DNA of 64,000 nt from positions 186,001 through 250,000 of the forward strand of contig NZ_JAJFBP010000001.1 in NCBI RefSeq assembly GCF_020697055.1, written 5' to 3'. Position numbers and translations under genes: made by a program. Each line of letters starts with the position of its first letter. The stretch's first letter is position 1. The stretch comes from Panacagrimonas sp. (GTDB lineage: Bacteria > Pseudomonadota > Gammaproteobacteria > Nevskiales > Nevskiaceae). Below are positions 9,280-20,888 of this stretch, in pieces. The notes beneath the pieces were generated by a model that searched no databases, was not told where the DNA came from, and was given only the letters and a program-made list of their open reading frames with translations.

Positions 9280-11471
9280 AGGAGTCGGGTCCGCCGAACG
9301 GGCGGCGTTCGTCGGCACCCCGGCGCGGCGCCGAACAACGGCCGCCCGCCGAAGCCGCGCAGGACGCGGCTGAAACCAGCAGCGAAGCCGAGACGGACCC
9401 GCCCACCCGCGTGGACGCGTCCAGGGACCGCAAGAAGTCCGGCGTGCTCCACGAGCTGAGCCGGTTCTCGGTGTCCACCTACAAGCTCACGCGAGGCTTC
9501 GGCTCGCTCGTGCGCCTGGTCGCCGCCGAGCAGGACGTCACGCGCGAGGAGCTGTCGCAGGCGATCGACAACGCAGTCGAAGGCTTCTATCGCCATCCGC
9601 TGATGAAGGGCACGGGGAAACTCACCTCGTACCTGCGCGGGCGCGGCCTGATTCCCAACGAGGAATCCACCGAGGAGCTGATCCGCTACCTGGTGGACCA
9701 GGTGCTGTCGCGCAGCCCGGTGCAGATTCCCGAGGCGCTGGTCGACGAGTTCTGGGAGTTCTTCGACGAGCTGTTCGCCTCCCCGGAGCTCAAGGGCCTG
9801 GGCGAGCTCACCGTCGACATGGTGCGCCTGGTGCTGCGCACCTACGAGCCGCTGCTGGTCGAAGTCGTGAACGTGCTGAAGGCCGGCCGCCGCTTCAACG
9901 AATGGCAGGTGCGCGAGGTCATGCGCCGCGCCGGCGTGGTGCGCCAGGATCTCGGGATCATGCGGCGCCAGATCAAGGCGCTGCGCCACATCCGGCCGTT
10001 CTTCCAGACCGACCCGAAGGATTTTGGCGCGCAGGCCAAGATCGTCGCGCGCATGGTCGGCGAGTTCGGGCCGTTCTTCGTGAAGATGGCGCAGATCGCG
10101 GCGGCCAATTCCGAGTTCCTGCCCGACGAGATCGCACGCGAGCTGGCGGTGTTCCACGAGGACGTGCCGCCGATGACCGAGGACGAGGTCATGGCCGCGT
10201 TCATGGAGTGCTACGGCAAGGATCCGCATCACCTGTTCCTCGACTTCGATCCCGCGCGTCCGGTGAAGTCGGGATCGATCGGCAGCGTCTATTTCGCGAA
10301 GAAGCCCTTCCTCGAGGACGGCCGCGAGGTGCTCAAGCCGGTCGTGATCAAGGTGGGCCGCCACAACATCGATCGCGAGTTCGCCATCGGCAAGATGGTG
10401 CTGGGACTGGCGATCATGTCGAGCCAGTACTGGGCGCCGCATTCCAAGCTCACGCCGTTCCTGCGCGCGATGCAGGAACAGGTCGACGAGTTCGTCGCCG
10501 GCTTCATCGCCGAACTCGACTTCGAGGCCGAGGCGCAGAACCACCTTCGCTTCTACGAGCGCAGCCTGGGTAGCCGCCAGTGGAAGGTGCCCGAGCTCTA
10601 CGGACATTCGCACCGCATCCTGGAGATGGAATATCTCTCGGACGCGGCGAGTCTCACGCGCGCATTGCAGCGCATGAGCAAGCGCGAACGACGACGCTTC
10701 CAGTCGCAGGTGTCCGAGCACCTGCTGTACGCCGTGCTCAGCCACGTGTTCGTCTACAACGAGATCCACGGGGATCTGCACCCCGGCAACGTGATGGTCG
10801 GCTCCGACGGCGGCCTGCACCTGATCGACTGGGGCAACGTCGTGCCGCTCGAAGGCAAGCTCGGGCCGGTGTGGAACTACCTGGTCGCGGCGATGCTGGC
10901 CGACACTTCGATGATCGCGGACTCGCTGGTGCGCATGTCCACGCAGCCAGAGGAGAACACGCGGCGCTGGAACGAGATCAAGGCGACGCTCGACGAGACG
11001 CTGATGAAGAAGGGCGTCACGCCGCTGACCGCGATGAATTTCCTGGTCGAGCTGCGCCGCGGCGGACTGGAAGGCCTGCACAAGCGTGGCCAGACCGTGC
11101 TCCACCTGATGTCCAACACCCAGCAGATCGGCGTCGTGCTCAAGCGCGACTACCTGCACCTGTCACGTGCGCTGTTCGCCGCCGCCGGAAGTTTCGGATC
11201 GCTCTACGAGGACACGTCGAAGAGCCTGATGCTGCGCGACCTGGGGCGATCGCTGCTGCGCTTGCCGCTCACCGTCACGCAGGACGTGCTGCATCACGAG
11301 GTCGCGACGTGGCGCAAGCGCATCGCGCGCGTGCTGCCGCTGCCGGCGTTCCTGAAGCGGCGCCTGGTGCCGCCGCCGCGTCCGCAGCCCAAGCACCTGG
11401 GTCGTCCTGCAGCCCAGCCGATCATCATGCCGCCGGCCGCGACGCCTTCGCCGACGCGCCATCTCGCGTAG
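9276..11471 (+). CDS. UbiB/ADCK-family atypical kinase with altered signature motifs
   Basis: ABC1/UbiB-like protein of 731 residues, longer than UbiB (about 545). GTG 9276, overlapping the ribA stop, is chosen; a TTG 15 bases upstream is the alternative. After a low-complexity Pro/Arg-rich N-terminus the kinase-like core holds Lys359 (VVIKV), HGDLHPGN at 498-505 with catalytic Asp500, and DWGN near 516. The family's KxGQ motif appears as KMAQ (270-273), and the Ala-rich nucleotide loop as KSGSIGSVY (331-339), more like a normal kinase glycine loop. UbiB proteins support ubiquinone synthesis, but this branch may have a different substrate. No hydrophobic C-terminal anchor is evident; the tail is Pro-rich and basic. 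Confidence 0.8.
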   Translation: MKESGPPNGRRSSAPRRGAEQRPPAEAAQDAAETSSEAETDPPTRVDASRDRKKSGVLHELSRFSVSTYKLTRGFGSLVRLVAAEQDVTREELSQAIDNAVEGFYRHPLMKGTGKLTSYLRGRGLIPNEESTEELIRYLVDQVLSRSPVQIPEALVDEFWEFFDELFASPELKGLGELTVDMVRLVLRTYEPLLVEVVNVLKAGRRFNEWQVREVMRRAGVVRQDLGIMRRQIKALRHIRPFFQTDPKDFGAQAKIVARMVGEFGPFFVKMAQIAAANSEFLPDEIARELAVFHEDVPPMTEDEVMAAFMECYGKDPHHLFLDFDPARPVKSGSIGSVYFAKKPFLEDGREVLKPVVIKVGRHNIDREFAIGKMVLGLAIMSSQYWAPHSKLTPFLRAMQEQVDEFVAGFIAELDFEAEAQNHLRFYERSLGSRQWKVPELYGHSHRILEMEYLSDAASLTRALQRMSKRERRRFQSQVSEHLLYAVLSHVFVYNEIHGDLHPGNVMVGSDGGLHLIDWGNVVPLEGKLGPVWNYLVAAMLADTSMIADSLVRMSTQPEENTRRWNEIKATLDETLMKKGVTPLTAMNFLVELRRGGLEGLHKRGQTVLHLMSNTQQIGVVLKRDYLHLSRALFAAAGSFGSLYEDTSKSLMLRDLGRSLLRLPLTVTQDVLHHEVATWRKRIARVLPLPAFLKRRLVPPPRPQPKHLGRPAAQPIIMPPAATPSPTRHLA

Positions 11472-11502
11472 CGCTTTCTTCTTTCCCCTCTCGTTCGCAT
11501 CC

Positions 11503-12519
11503 GTGCTCTATCGACTCGCGCGCGGCGCCCTGTTCCAGCTCGACGCCGAGACCGCGCACGAGCTCACGCTGGATTCCTTCCGATGCTTTCCGCGCCTGGC
11601 GACCGCGCCCTTTGCCGGTCGGGCGGTCGACGATCCGGTGGAACTGCTCGGCCTGCACTTCCGCAACCGCGTGGGTCTCGCGGCCGGGCTGGACAAGAAC
11701 GGCGAGTGCCTCGAGGCCTGGGCGCGCCTGGGGTTCGGCTTCGTCGAGATCGGCACCGTCACGCCGCGGCCGCAGCCCGGCAATCCGCGTCCGCGCATGT
11801 TCCGCGTGCCCGAGCACCGCGCGCTGATCAACCGGCTGGGCTTCAACAACAAGGGCGTCGATCACCTGGTCGAACGGGTGCGCGAGAGCCATTACCGAGG
11901 CGTGCTCGGCATCAACATCGGCAAGAACGCCGACACGCCGATCGAGCGCGCGGCCGATGACTACGTGACCTGCCTGCGCAAGGTGCACGCACATGCCAGC
12001 TACGTGACGGTGAACATCTCGTCGCCCAACACCCGCAACCTGCGCGATCTGCAGGACGAAGCGCGGCTCGAGCAGCTGCTCGGTGCGCTGGCACTGGCGC
12101 GCGACGAGATCGCGCAGCGCCAGGGCCGTCGCGCCCCGATGCTGGTGAAGATCGCGCCGGACATCGGCGAGGCGCAGCTCGATGCGATCGCCGTCGCGGC
12201 GCGGCGTCACGGCGTCGATGGCCTGATCGCGACCAACACCACGATCACGCGCCCCGGTCTGGACGGGCACGCGCTCGCATCGGAGGCGGGCGGTCTGTCC
12301 GGCGCGCCGTTGCAGCCGTTGGCCGACGCCACGCTCGCGGGGCTGCGGGCCCGCGTCGGCGACGACTTCGTGCTGGTGGGGGTCGGCGGCATCGTCGAGG
12401 CCGCGCATGCCAAGGCCAAGCGCGACGCGGGCGCCGACCTGGTCCAGATCTATTCAGGATTCATTTATGCAGGCCCGGGCCTGATCGGGGCCTGCGCAAG
12501 GGCGCTGGCGGGGAACTAA
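11503..12519 (+). CDS. pyrD: Dihydroorotate dehydrogenase (quinone), class 2
   Basis: Membrane-associated FMN enzyme that oxidises dihydroorotate to orotate and passes electrons to quinone, the fourth step of pyrimidine synthesis. It has 338 residues from GTG 11503. The N-terminal helix MLYRLARGALFQLDAETAH is the class 2 quinone-tunnel region. The core carries VGLAAGLDKNGECLE, INRLGFNNKGVDHL, GINIGKN and VNISSPNT (catalytic Ser region), and the C-terminus VGVGGI and IYSGFIYAGPGL of the phosphate-binding site. Length is normal. It lies 31 bases after the kinase gene with no obvious promoter between them. Confidence 0.95.
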   Translation: MLYRLARGALFQLDAETAHELTLDSFRCFPRLATAPFAGRAVDDPVELLGLHFRNRVGLAAGLDKNGECLEAWARLGFGFVEIGTVTPRPQPGNPRPRMFRVPEHRALINRLGFNNKGVDHLVERVRESHYRGVLGINIGKNADTPIERAADDYVTCLRKVHAHASYVTVNISSPNTRNLRDLQDEARLEQLLGALALARDEIAQRQGRRAPMLVKIAPDIGEAQLDAIAVAARRHGVDGLIATNTTITRPGLDGHALASEAGGLSGAPLQPLADATLAGLRARVGDDFVLVGVGGIVEAAHAKAKRDAGADLVQIYSGFIYAGPGLIGACARALAGN

Positions 12520-12528
12520 CCGGGCGGA

Positions 12529-12557
12529 TTGCTGCAATGCAGCGTGCTCGGTACAGT
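12529..12557 (+). promoter_or_regulatory. Sigma-70-like promoter for the OmpA-type gene
   Basis: TTGCTG at 12529-12534, 17 bases, TACAGT at 12552-12557, about 48 bases before the ATG at 12605. The sequence is less GC-rich than its surroundings. Confidence 0.5.
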
Positions 12558-12604
12558 CGCCCTCCGGCAAACATGAATCCAACGAAACAAGGCGGCGGGG
12601 CGGG

Positions 12605-13795
12605 ATGGGAAGCACGAGGGCGAGGCTGTTGGGCGTTGCGTTGCTGCTGTTTTCGACGGCGGCCGCGGCGATCCACATCGATGGCTACGAAGGCCTGTAC
12701 GGCTTCGGCGGGGGGCTGTACGAATTCGGCGACTCGCAACGCGACTCCGACGACGGTGTGGGCCTCAGCCTGGGCGTCGGCATGCCGTTCCTCGATCGCC
12801 GGAACGAAGCGCTCGAGCTGAGCTTCCACGGGCTCGAGCGCGATCGCAGTTCCGGCGGGTCCAACGACAAGCAGCGCGCGCTGTTCGCCAACTGGGTGCG
12901 TGATCTGGGCCTGACCGACCTGCCGCTCGACGCCCGGCCGTTCGTGCTGGTCGGTGCCGGCGCGGTGCAGGAAGACGTCGGCGGTGACGACCACGTTCAC
13001 TTCGGCGTCGATGGCGGCCTGGGCGCGCTGTTCCCACTGCTCAACTGGGGCTGGGCGGTGCGCGCCGAGGCGATCGCGCAGGCCCAGCTCAACGACCAGT
13101 CGGTACCCGACGAGGACTACCTGCTCGATTTCCAGCTTCGCCTGGGCGTGCAGATTCCCTTCAGTCACGAAGCGTCCGGGCCGCCGGCCGCGGCCCCCGC
13201 TGCCGAGTGTCCGACACGCGTCGTCGATCCGGTCACGGGCCGCGCCGACTGCATTTCGGACTCCGATCACGACGGCGTCGCCGACGGCCAGGACGAGTGC
13301 CCGAGCACGCCCGGCGGCGTGGCCGTCGATGTCCGCGGTTGCACGACCTCGGGCGCCGTCGATTCCGATGGCGACGGCGTGCTCGACGCGGTCGATGCGT
13401 GCCCGGGATCGCCGGTGGGCATGGTGGTGGACGCCACCGGCTGCCTGGTCGAACAGACGGTGACGCTGCGATCGGTCAACTTCGAGACCTCGTCCGCCAA
13501 GCTGATGTCCGATTCACGCACGGCGCTGGACGAGATCGCGCGCACGCTCAAGAACCAGCCGAACCTGAAGGTCGAGATCGTCGGACACACCGACGACGTG
13601 GGCAACGACGGCTACAACCTGCTGCTGTCGCAGCAGCGGGCCGAGTCGGTCCGCCAGTTCCTGATCGGCAAGGGCATCGCACCGGAACGCATGGTCTCGA
13701 TCGGCATGGGCGAGACCCAGCCCGTCGAGGGCAACGACACGCCCGAAGGGCAGGTCGCCAATCGTCGCGTCGAGTTCAAGGTCAGCGTCCAGTAA
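12605..13795 (+). CDS. OmpA-family outer-membrane protein with thrombospondin type 3 repeats
   Basis: Outer-membrane protein of 396 residues. A signal peptide (about 1-22, ending AAA) is followed by an N-terminal beta-barrel-like region (about 23-195), a Ca-binding TSP type 3 stretch with two Asp-rich repeats (DSDHDGVADGQDECP and DSDGDGVLDAVDACP), and an OmpA C-terminal domain (about 285-396) with VEIVGHTDDVGNDGYN and LSQQRAESVRQFL, the peptidoglycan-binding segment. It presumably links the outer membrane to the cell wall, as OprF/OmpA proteins do. It has its own likely promoter at 12529-12557. Confidence 0.9.
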   Translation: MGSTRARLLGVALLLFSTAAAAIHIDGYEGLYGFGGGLYEFGDSQRDSDDGVGLSLGVGMPFLDRRNEALELSFHGLERDRSSGGSNDKQRALFANWVRDLGLTDLPLDARPFVLVGAGAVQEDVGGDDHVHFGVDGGLGALFPLLNWGWAVRAEAIAQAQLNDQSVPDEDYLLDFQLRLGVQIPFSHEASGPPAAAPAAECPTRVVDPVTGRADCISDSDHDGVADGQDECPSTPGGVAVDVRGCTTSGAVDSDGDGVLDAVDACPGSPVGMVVDATGCLVEQTVTLRSVNFETSSAKLMSDSRTALDEIARTLKNQPNLKVEIVGHTDDVGNDGYNLLLSQQRAESVRQFLIGKGIAPERMVSIGMGETQPVEGNDTPEGQVANRRVEFKVSVQ

Positions 13796-13802
13796 CCACG
13801 AC

Positions 13803-14042
13803 GTGCCGATCAGTCCTCCTCCGAAGCCGGCCGCGGCCAACGACGATCCGGCGGCCTCTCCCTGCGTCGGCATCTGTCGCGTGGACGGCCGCGATGTCTG
13901 CGTCGGATGCGGACGCACGATCGACGAGATCACGCAGTGGGCGCGCAGCGACTCGGCCCGTCGCGTGCAGATCAACGAACTCGCCGCCGAGCGACGGCGT
14001 CAGCGCGCGTTGCTCGAGTCGTCGCAAGCGCTGCGCCGATGA
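13803..14042 (+). CDS. DUF1289 family small cysteine-rich protein
   Basis: Small protein of 79 residues from GTG 13803. The signature is SPCVGICRVDGRDVCVGCGRT in the middle: four cysteines (Cys20, Cys24, Cys32 and Cys35 by my count) that could bind a metal, followed by the WARSDSARR region and a basic helix ending in ERRRQRALLE. This is the DUF1289 pattern; no biochemical role is established that I know of. It overlaps the start of the thioesterase gene by four bases (ATGA), so the two are co-translated. Confidence 0.8.
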   Translation: MPISPPPKPAAANDDPAASPCVGICRVDGRDVCVGCGRTIDEITQWARSDSARRVQINELAAERRRQRALLESSQALRR

Positions 14043-14473
14043 AGCCGGCCCCGACCCGCGACCAGTTCCGCTACGTCGCGCGCCTCGACACGCGCTGGGG
14101 CGACGTCGACATGATGGGCCACATCAACAACGCCAAGTTCATCACCTACGACGAACAGGCGCGCACCGACTACATGGCCGAGCGCCAGCGCGACGCCGGC
14201 TTCGAAGGGCCGCATTTCATCCTCGCGCGCATCTGCTGCGACTTCCTGCAACAGCTGCGACACCCCGCGAAGATCGATTACGCGATCCGCGTCGTGCGCA
14301 TCGGCCGATCGAGCCTGCAGACCCAGGGTGCGCTGTTCGTCGGCGAGCGCTGCCACGCGCGCACCGAGGGCGTGATGGTGTGGTTCGACTACGCCGCGCA
14401 GCGCGCGACGGCGCTGCCGGACGTCATGCGCCGGGCGATTCGCGACTTCGAAGTGATCCGGCCCGAGGAGTGA
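14039..14473 (+). CDS. Hotdog-fold acyl-CoA thioesterase (4HBT type)
   Basis: Single hotdog-domain protein of 144 residues. Near the N-terminus is RWGDVDMMGHINNAKFITYD, with the catalytic Asp and the His-Ile-Asn-Asn that define 4-hydroxybenzoyl-CoA thioesterase-like enzymes (compare YbgC). It should hydrolyse acyl-CoA in the cytoplasm; the acyl chain is unknown. It starts at ATG 14039 inside the stop of the DUF1289 gene. It faces the purB operon, with the two stops 20 bases apart. Confidence 0.85.
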   Translation: MKPAPTRDQFRYVARLDTRWGDVDMMGHINNAKFITYDEQARTDYMAERQRDAGFEGPHFILARICCDFLQQLRHPAKIDYAIRVVRIGRSSLQTQGALFVGERCHARTEGVMVWFDYAAQRATALPDVMRRAIRDFEVIRPEE

Positions 14474-14492
14474 CGCCGCGGCGCCGGGCTCG

Positions 14493-17863
<3,371 letters not shown>

Positions 17864-17911
17864 GGCGGGTATGATCGCCCGCTGCCACCGACGCACCGGA
17901 AGCCGCGAGCC

Positions 17912-19459
17912 ATGAACGACATCTCCGCACCCACGCTGGCGACGAAGAAGATCGTCACCGGCGCCGACTACGTCGAGAGCCTGCGCGGTCGCGGGCTGAC
18001 GGTCTGGCTGTTCGGTGAGAAGGTCGAAGAGCCGGTCGATCATCCGATCATCCGACCGTCGATCAACGCGCTCGCCCGCACCTACGACCTGGCGGTCGAA
18101 CACCCCGAACTGGCGAGCGTCGTGTCGCCCTTCACCGGCGAGCGCGTCAGCCGCTTTCTCCACGTCTGCACGTCGGCGCCGGACCTGGTGGCGCAGAACA
18201 AGATGCAGCGCCGACTGGGGCAGCTCACCGGCACGTGCTTCCAGCGCTGCGTCGGCATGGATGCGTTCAACGCGCTGTACTCGGTGACCTTCGAGATCGA
18301 CGAGCAGCACGCCACGTCGTATCACGCGCGCCTGAAGGCCTTTCTCACCGACATGCATCGCGGCAACTTCGTCGTCGGCGGCGCGATGACCGACGTCAAG
18401 GGCGATCGCGGAAAGGCCCCGCACGAGCAGACCGATCCGGACCTGTTCGTGCGCATCGTGCGTCGCAGCGCCGACGGCGTCTGGATCCGCGGCGCCAAGG
18501 CGCACCAGACCGGCTGCATCAACTCGCACTGGATGCTGGTGATGCCGACGCTGCGCCTGGGGCCCAAGGATCGCGACTGGGCGGTGATCGGCGCCGTGCC
18601 GGTCGATGCGCCCGGCATCACCTACGTCTACGGCCGACAGTCCTGCGACACGCGCGCGATGGAAGGCGGCAGCATCGATCCGGGCAACGCCATCTACGGC
18701 GGGCAGGAGGCGATGGTCATCTTCGACGACGTCTTCATTCCCAACGAGCTCGTGTTCATGGACGGCGAGACCGACTTCGCCGCGATGCTGGTGCAGCGCT
18801 TCACCGCGTATCACCGGCGTTCCTACGTCTGCAAGAGCGGTGTCGGCGACGTGCTGATCGGCGCGGCCGCCGCGATCGCGGAGATGAACGGGGCGGATTC
18901 GGCCAGCCACGTGAAGGACAAGCTGGTCGAGATGACGCATCTCAACGAGACCATCTACGGCACCGGCATCGCCGCCAGCCACCAGGGTTTCGCCACGAGG
19001 TCGGGCGCGTTCCTGGCCGACGACATGCTCGCCAACGTCTGCAAGCACCACGTCACCAGGCTGCCCTATGACCTGGGTCGCATCGCGCAGGACCTGGCCG
19101 GCGGCCTGGTCGCGACACTGCCCAGCGAACAGGATTTCCGGCATCCGGAGATCGGCGAGCTGCTGAAGAAGTACCTGGCGGGACGCTCGACGTTCTCGAC
19201 CGAGGAGCGGATCCGGCTCCTGCGCCTGATCGAGAACATGACGCTGGGCCGCAACGCGGTGGGGTATCTGACCGAGTCGATGCACGGGGCCGGCAGCCCG
19301 CAGGCGCAGCGCATCGAGATCGGCCGCGCGATGCAGCTCGAATACAAGAAGCGGCTGGCCAAGGCGCTGGCCGGCGTCGCGCCCGAATTGACGGCGGCCG
19401 AGGTGGTCGAGGAGCTCTCCGGTTACTTCGGACGTGTGTTCGAAGTCACAGTGCGCTAG
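17912..19459 (+). CDS. 4-hydroxyphenylacetate 3-hydroxylase/4-hydroxybutyryl-CoA dehydratase family flavoprotein
   Basis: Acyl-CoA-dehydrogenase-like flavoprotein of 515 residues in the HpaB/AbfD family. It has HEQTDPDLFVRIVRR, GAKAHQTGCINSHWMLVMPT and VIFDDVFIPNELVF typical of this group. It also has Cys109-x3-Cys113 (GTCFQRC), His301 and Cys307 (HRRSYVCKSGVGD), which look like the [4Fe-4S] ligands of 4-hydroxybutyryl-CoA dehydratase. As I recall, that enzyme spaces the last two ligands one residue further apart. If the cluster is real, it would be a radical dehydratase or isomerase of a C4 acyl-CoA rather than a monooxygenase. No small flavin reductase subunit is nearby, which fits a dehydratase better. 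Confidence 0.75.
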   Translation: MNDISAPTLATKKIVTGADYVESLRGRGLTVWLFGEKVEEPVDHPIIRPSINALARTYDLAVEHPELASVVSPFTGERVSRFLHVCTSAPDLVAQNKMQRRLGQLTGTCFQRCVGMDAFNALYSVTFEIDEQHATSYHARLKAFLTDMHRGNFVVGGAMTDVKGDRGKAPHEQTDPDLFVRIVRRSADGVWIRGAKAHQTGCINSHWMLVMPTLRLGPKDRDWAVIGAVPVDAPGITYVYGRQSCDTRAMEGGSIDPGNAIYGGQEAMVIFDDVFIPNELVFMDGETDFAAMLVQRFTAYHRRSYVCKSGVGDVLIGAAAAIAEMNGADSASHVKDKLVEMTHLNETIYGTGIAASHQGFATRSGAFLADDMLANVCKHHVTRLPYDLGRIAQDLAGGLVATLPSEQDFRHPEIGELLKKYLAGRSTFSTEERIRLLRLIENMTLGRNAVGYLTESMHGAGSPQAQRIEIGRAMQLEYKKRLAKALAGVAPELTAAEVVEELSGYFGRVFEVTVR

Positions 19460-19472
19460 CCGGACCGCAGGA

Positions 19473-19490
19473 CGTCCCCAATTGGGGACG
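19473..19490. promoter_or_regulatory. 18-bp perfect palindrome overlapping a probable cyclase promoter
   Basis: CGTCCCCAATTGGGGACG reads the same on both strands. Its right half contains TTGGGG (19482-19487), which with TAGGAT (19504-19509, 16-base spacing) makes a plausible promoter for the first cyclase gene at 19542. The site would therefore cover the -35 box and suits a repressor or other dimeric regulator. Confidence 0.55.
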
Positions 19491-19541
19491 AGAATCGCTA
19501 CCTTAGGATCGCGCAGGGAGTCACGACGGGGAGGGCCTGAC

Positions 19542-20888
19542 GTGGAAGCGGCGATCGCGAACTCGGAGGCGGCGCGTCGAGTCACGCTGGTCGAACGCTT
19601 TCTGGCGTTCAACGACTGGCCAGCCTCCCGCAAGGTGCTGTTGCTGGGCTGTCTGAGCAGCCCCACGACGCTGCTCGCCGCCTCGGTGAACCAGATCATC
19701 ACCAACTCCGACACCGCGCCTTCCGCGGTCAATCTGCAGCTGCTCAATCCGTTCCTGATGGTGTGGCTGATCGCCCAGGTCGCGGTCACCGTGCTGGCCT
19801 GGATCGGCGTGCGAACGGGATCGCGCAGCGGCGTGCTGGCGTATCTCTACGCCGCGATCAACGTGCCTTTCATCGTGGCGATCATCCATCTCTACGGGAC
19901 GATGAGCACGCCGTTCGTGGCGATCGTGCCGACGATCGTGATCCTGTGGATGTTGTACTTCGACGAGAAGGTCGCGACCTTCGGCATGATCCTGATGTTC
20001 TCGGCGATCACGCTGGTGCACGTGCTGGAGGTGCAGGGCACGCTGCCCTACGCGCCGATGCTGGTCGGGCGCGTGATCGATGCGCAGCGCAGTGCGTCGT
20101 GGTTCCTGGCGATATTCACGGCGATCCTGATCCTCTTCACCTTCTCCTTTTCGATCTGCCTGCTGCTGCTCGCGGCGCGCAGAACGCAGCAGCGGCGCCT
20201 GGACGAGGCGCGGGATCAGCTGGAACGCAGCAACCGGATCATCCGGCGCTACCTGCCCAGCCAGCGCGTCGACCAGATCCAGAGCGGCGCGTACGTCGAC
20301 GCCGCGCGACCGGAACGACGCAAGCTGACCGTGGTCTTCTCTGAGATCGAGGGTTTCACCGAGGCGGCGGAGAGCCTCGACCCGACCCAGCTGTCCCGCG
20401 TCCTCAACGAATACCTTTCGCGGATGATGTCGCTCGCCGACGCACACGGCGCGACGGTCAATCACCTGGTCGGTGACAGCATCATGATGTTCTTCGGAGC
20501 CCCACAGGCCACCGACGATCTCGACCATGCCCTGCGTGCGGTGCGCATGACGTTGCAGATGCAGCGCGACATGGAAGTCATGGCCCGCGGCTGGATGGAA
20601 CAGGGCGTGACGCGTCCGCTGCGTGCGCGCATCGGCATCAATACCGGCTATGCCAGCGTCGGCGACTTCGGATCGCAGGGCCGCAAGATCTACACGGGCA
20701 TCGGCGTGCAGACCAACCTGGCTGCGCGCATCCAGGCGCACTGCGAGCCGGGCAAGGTCCTGATCAGCCATCCGACATGGGCGCTGGTACACGAGCGCAT
20801 TCCCTGCGATCGCAAGGACGAGATCCAGGTCAAGGGCGTGCGTCACGCAGTACGCGTGTACGAGCTCGATCCGGCGGTGCACGCATGA
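19542..20888 (+). CDS. Membrane-bound class III nucleotide cyclase, first of four paralogues
   Basis: A class III cyclase of 448 residues. The start is GTG 19542, with GGGGAGGG six bases upstream. Residues 12-31 hold a motif shared by all four paralogues (ERFLAFNDWPASRK). About six membrane helices follow to residue 212, with a second shared motif GTMSTP...YFDE (119-142), then a helical linker (RRYLPSQ) and the catalytic domain (about 258-435). Asp312, Asn392 and Arg396 are conserved, but the first metal-binding Asp is Glu268 (FSEIEGFT), and the residue that is Lys in adenylate cyclases is His308; the second base-selecting position is Thr385. It may be inactive, regulatory or have unusual specificity. 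It overlaps the next cyclase by four bases. Confidence 0.85.
   Translation: MEAAIANSEAARRVTLVERFLAFNDWPASRKVLLLGCLSSPTTLLAASVNQIITNSDTAPSAVNLQLLNPFLMVWLIAQVAVTVLAWIGVRTGSRSGVLAYLYAAINVPFIVAIIHLYGTMSTPFVAIVPTIVILWMLYFDEKVATFGMILMFSAITLVHVLEVQGTLPYAPMLVGRVIDAQRSASWFLAIFTAILILFTFSFSICLLLLAARRTQQRRLDEARDQLERSNRIIRRYLPSQRVDQIQSGAYVDAARPERRKLTVVFSEIEGFTEAAESLDPTQLSRVLNEYLSRMMSLADAHGATVNHLVGDSIMMFFGAPQATDDLDHALRAVRMTLQMQRDMEVMARGWMEQGVTRPLRARIGINTGYASVGDFGSQGRKIYTGIGVQTNLAARIQAHCEPGKVLISHPTWALVHERIPCDRKDEIQVKGVRHAVRVYELDPAVHA

Noticed and set aside
12538-12604. An in-frame-looking short ORF in front of the OmpA-type gene.
   Set aside because: It overlaps the OmpA-type gene in another frame and lies on the probable leader after the -10 box.
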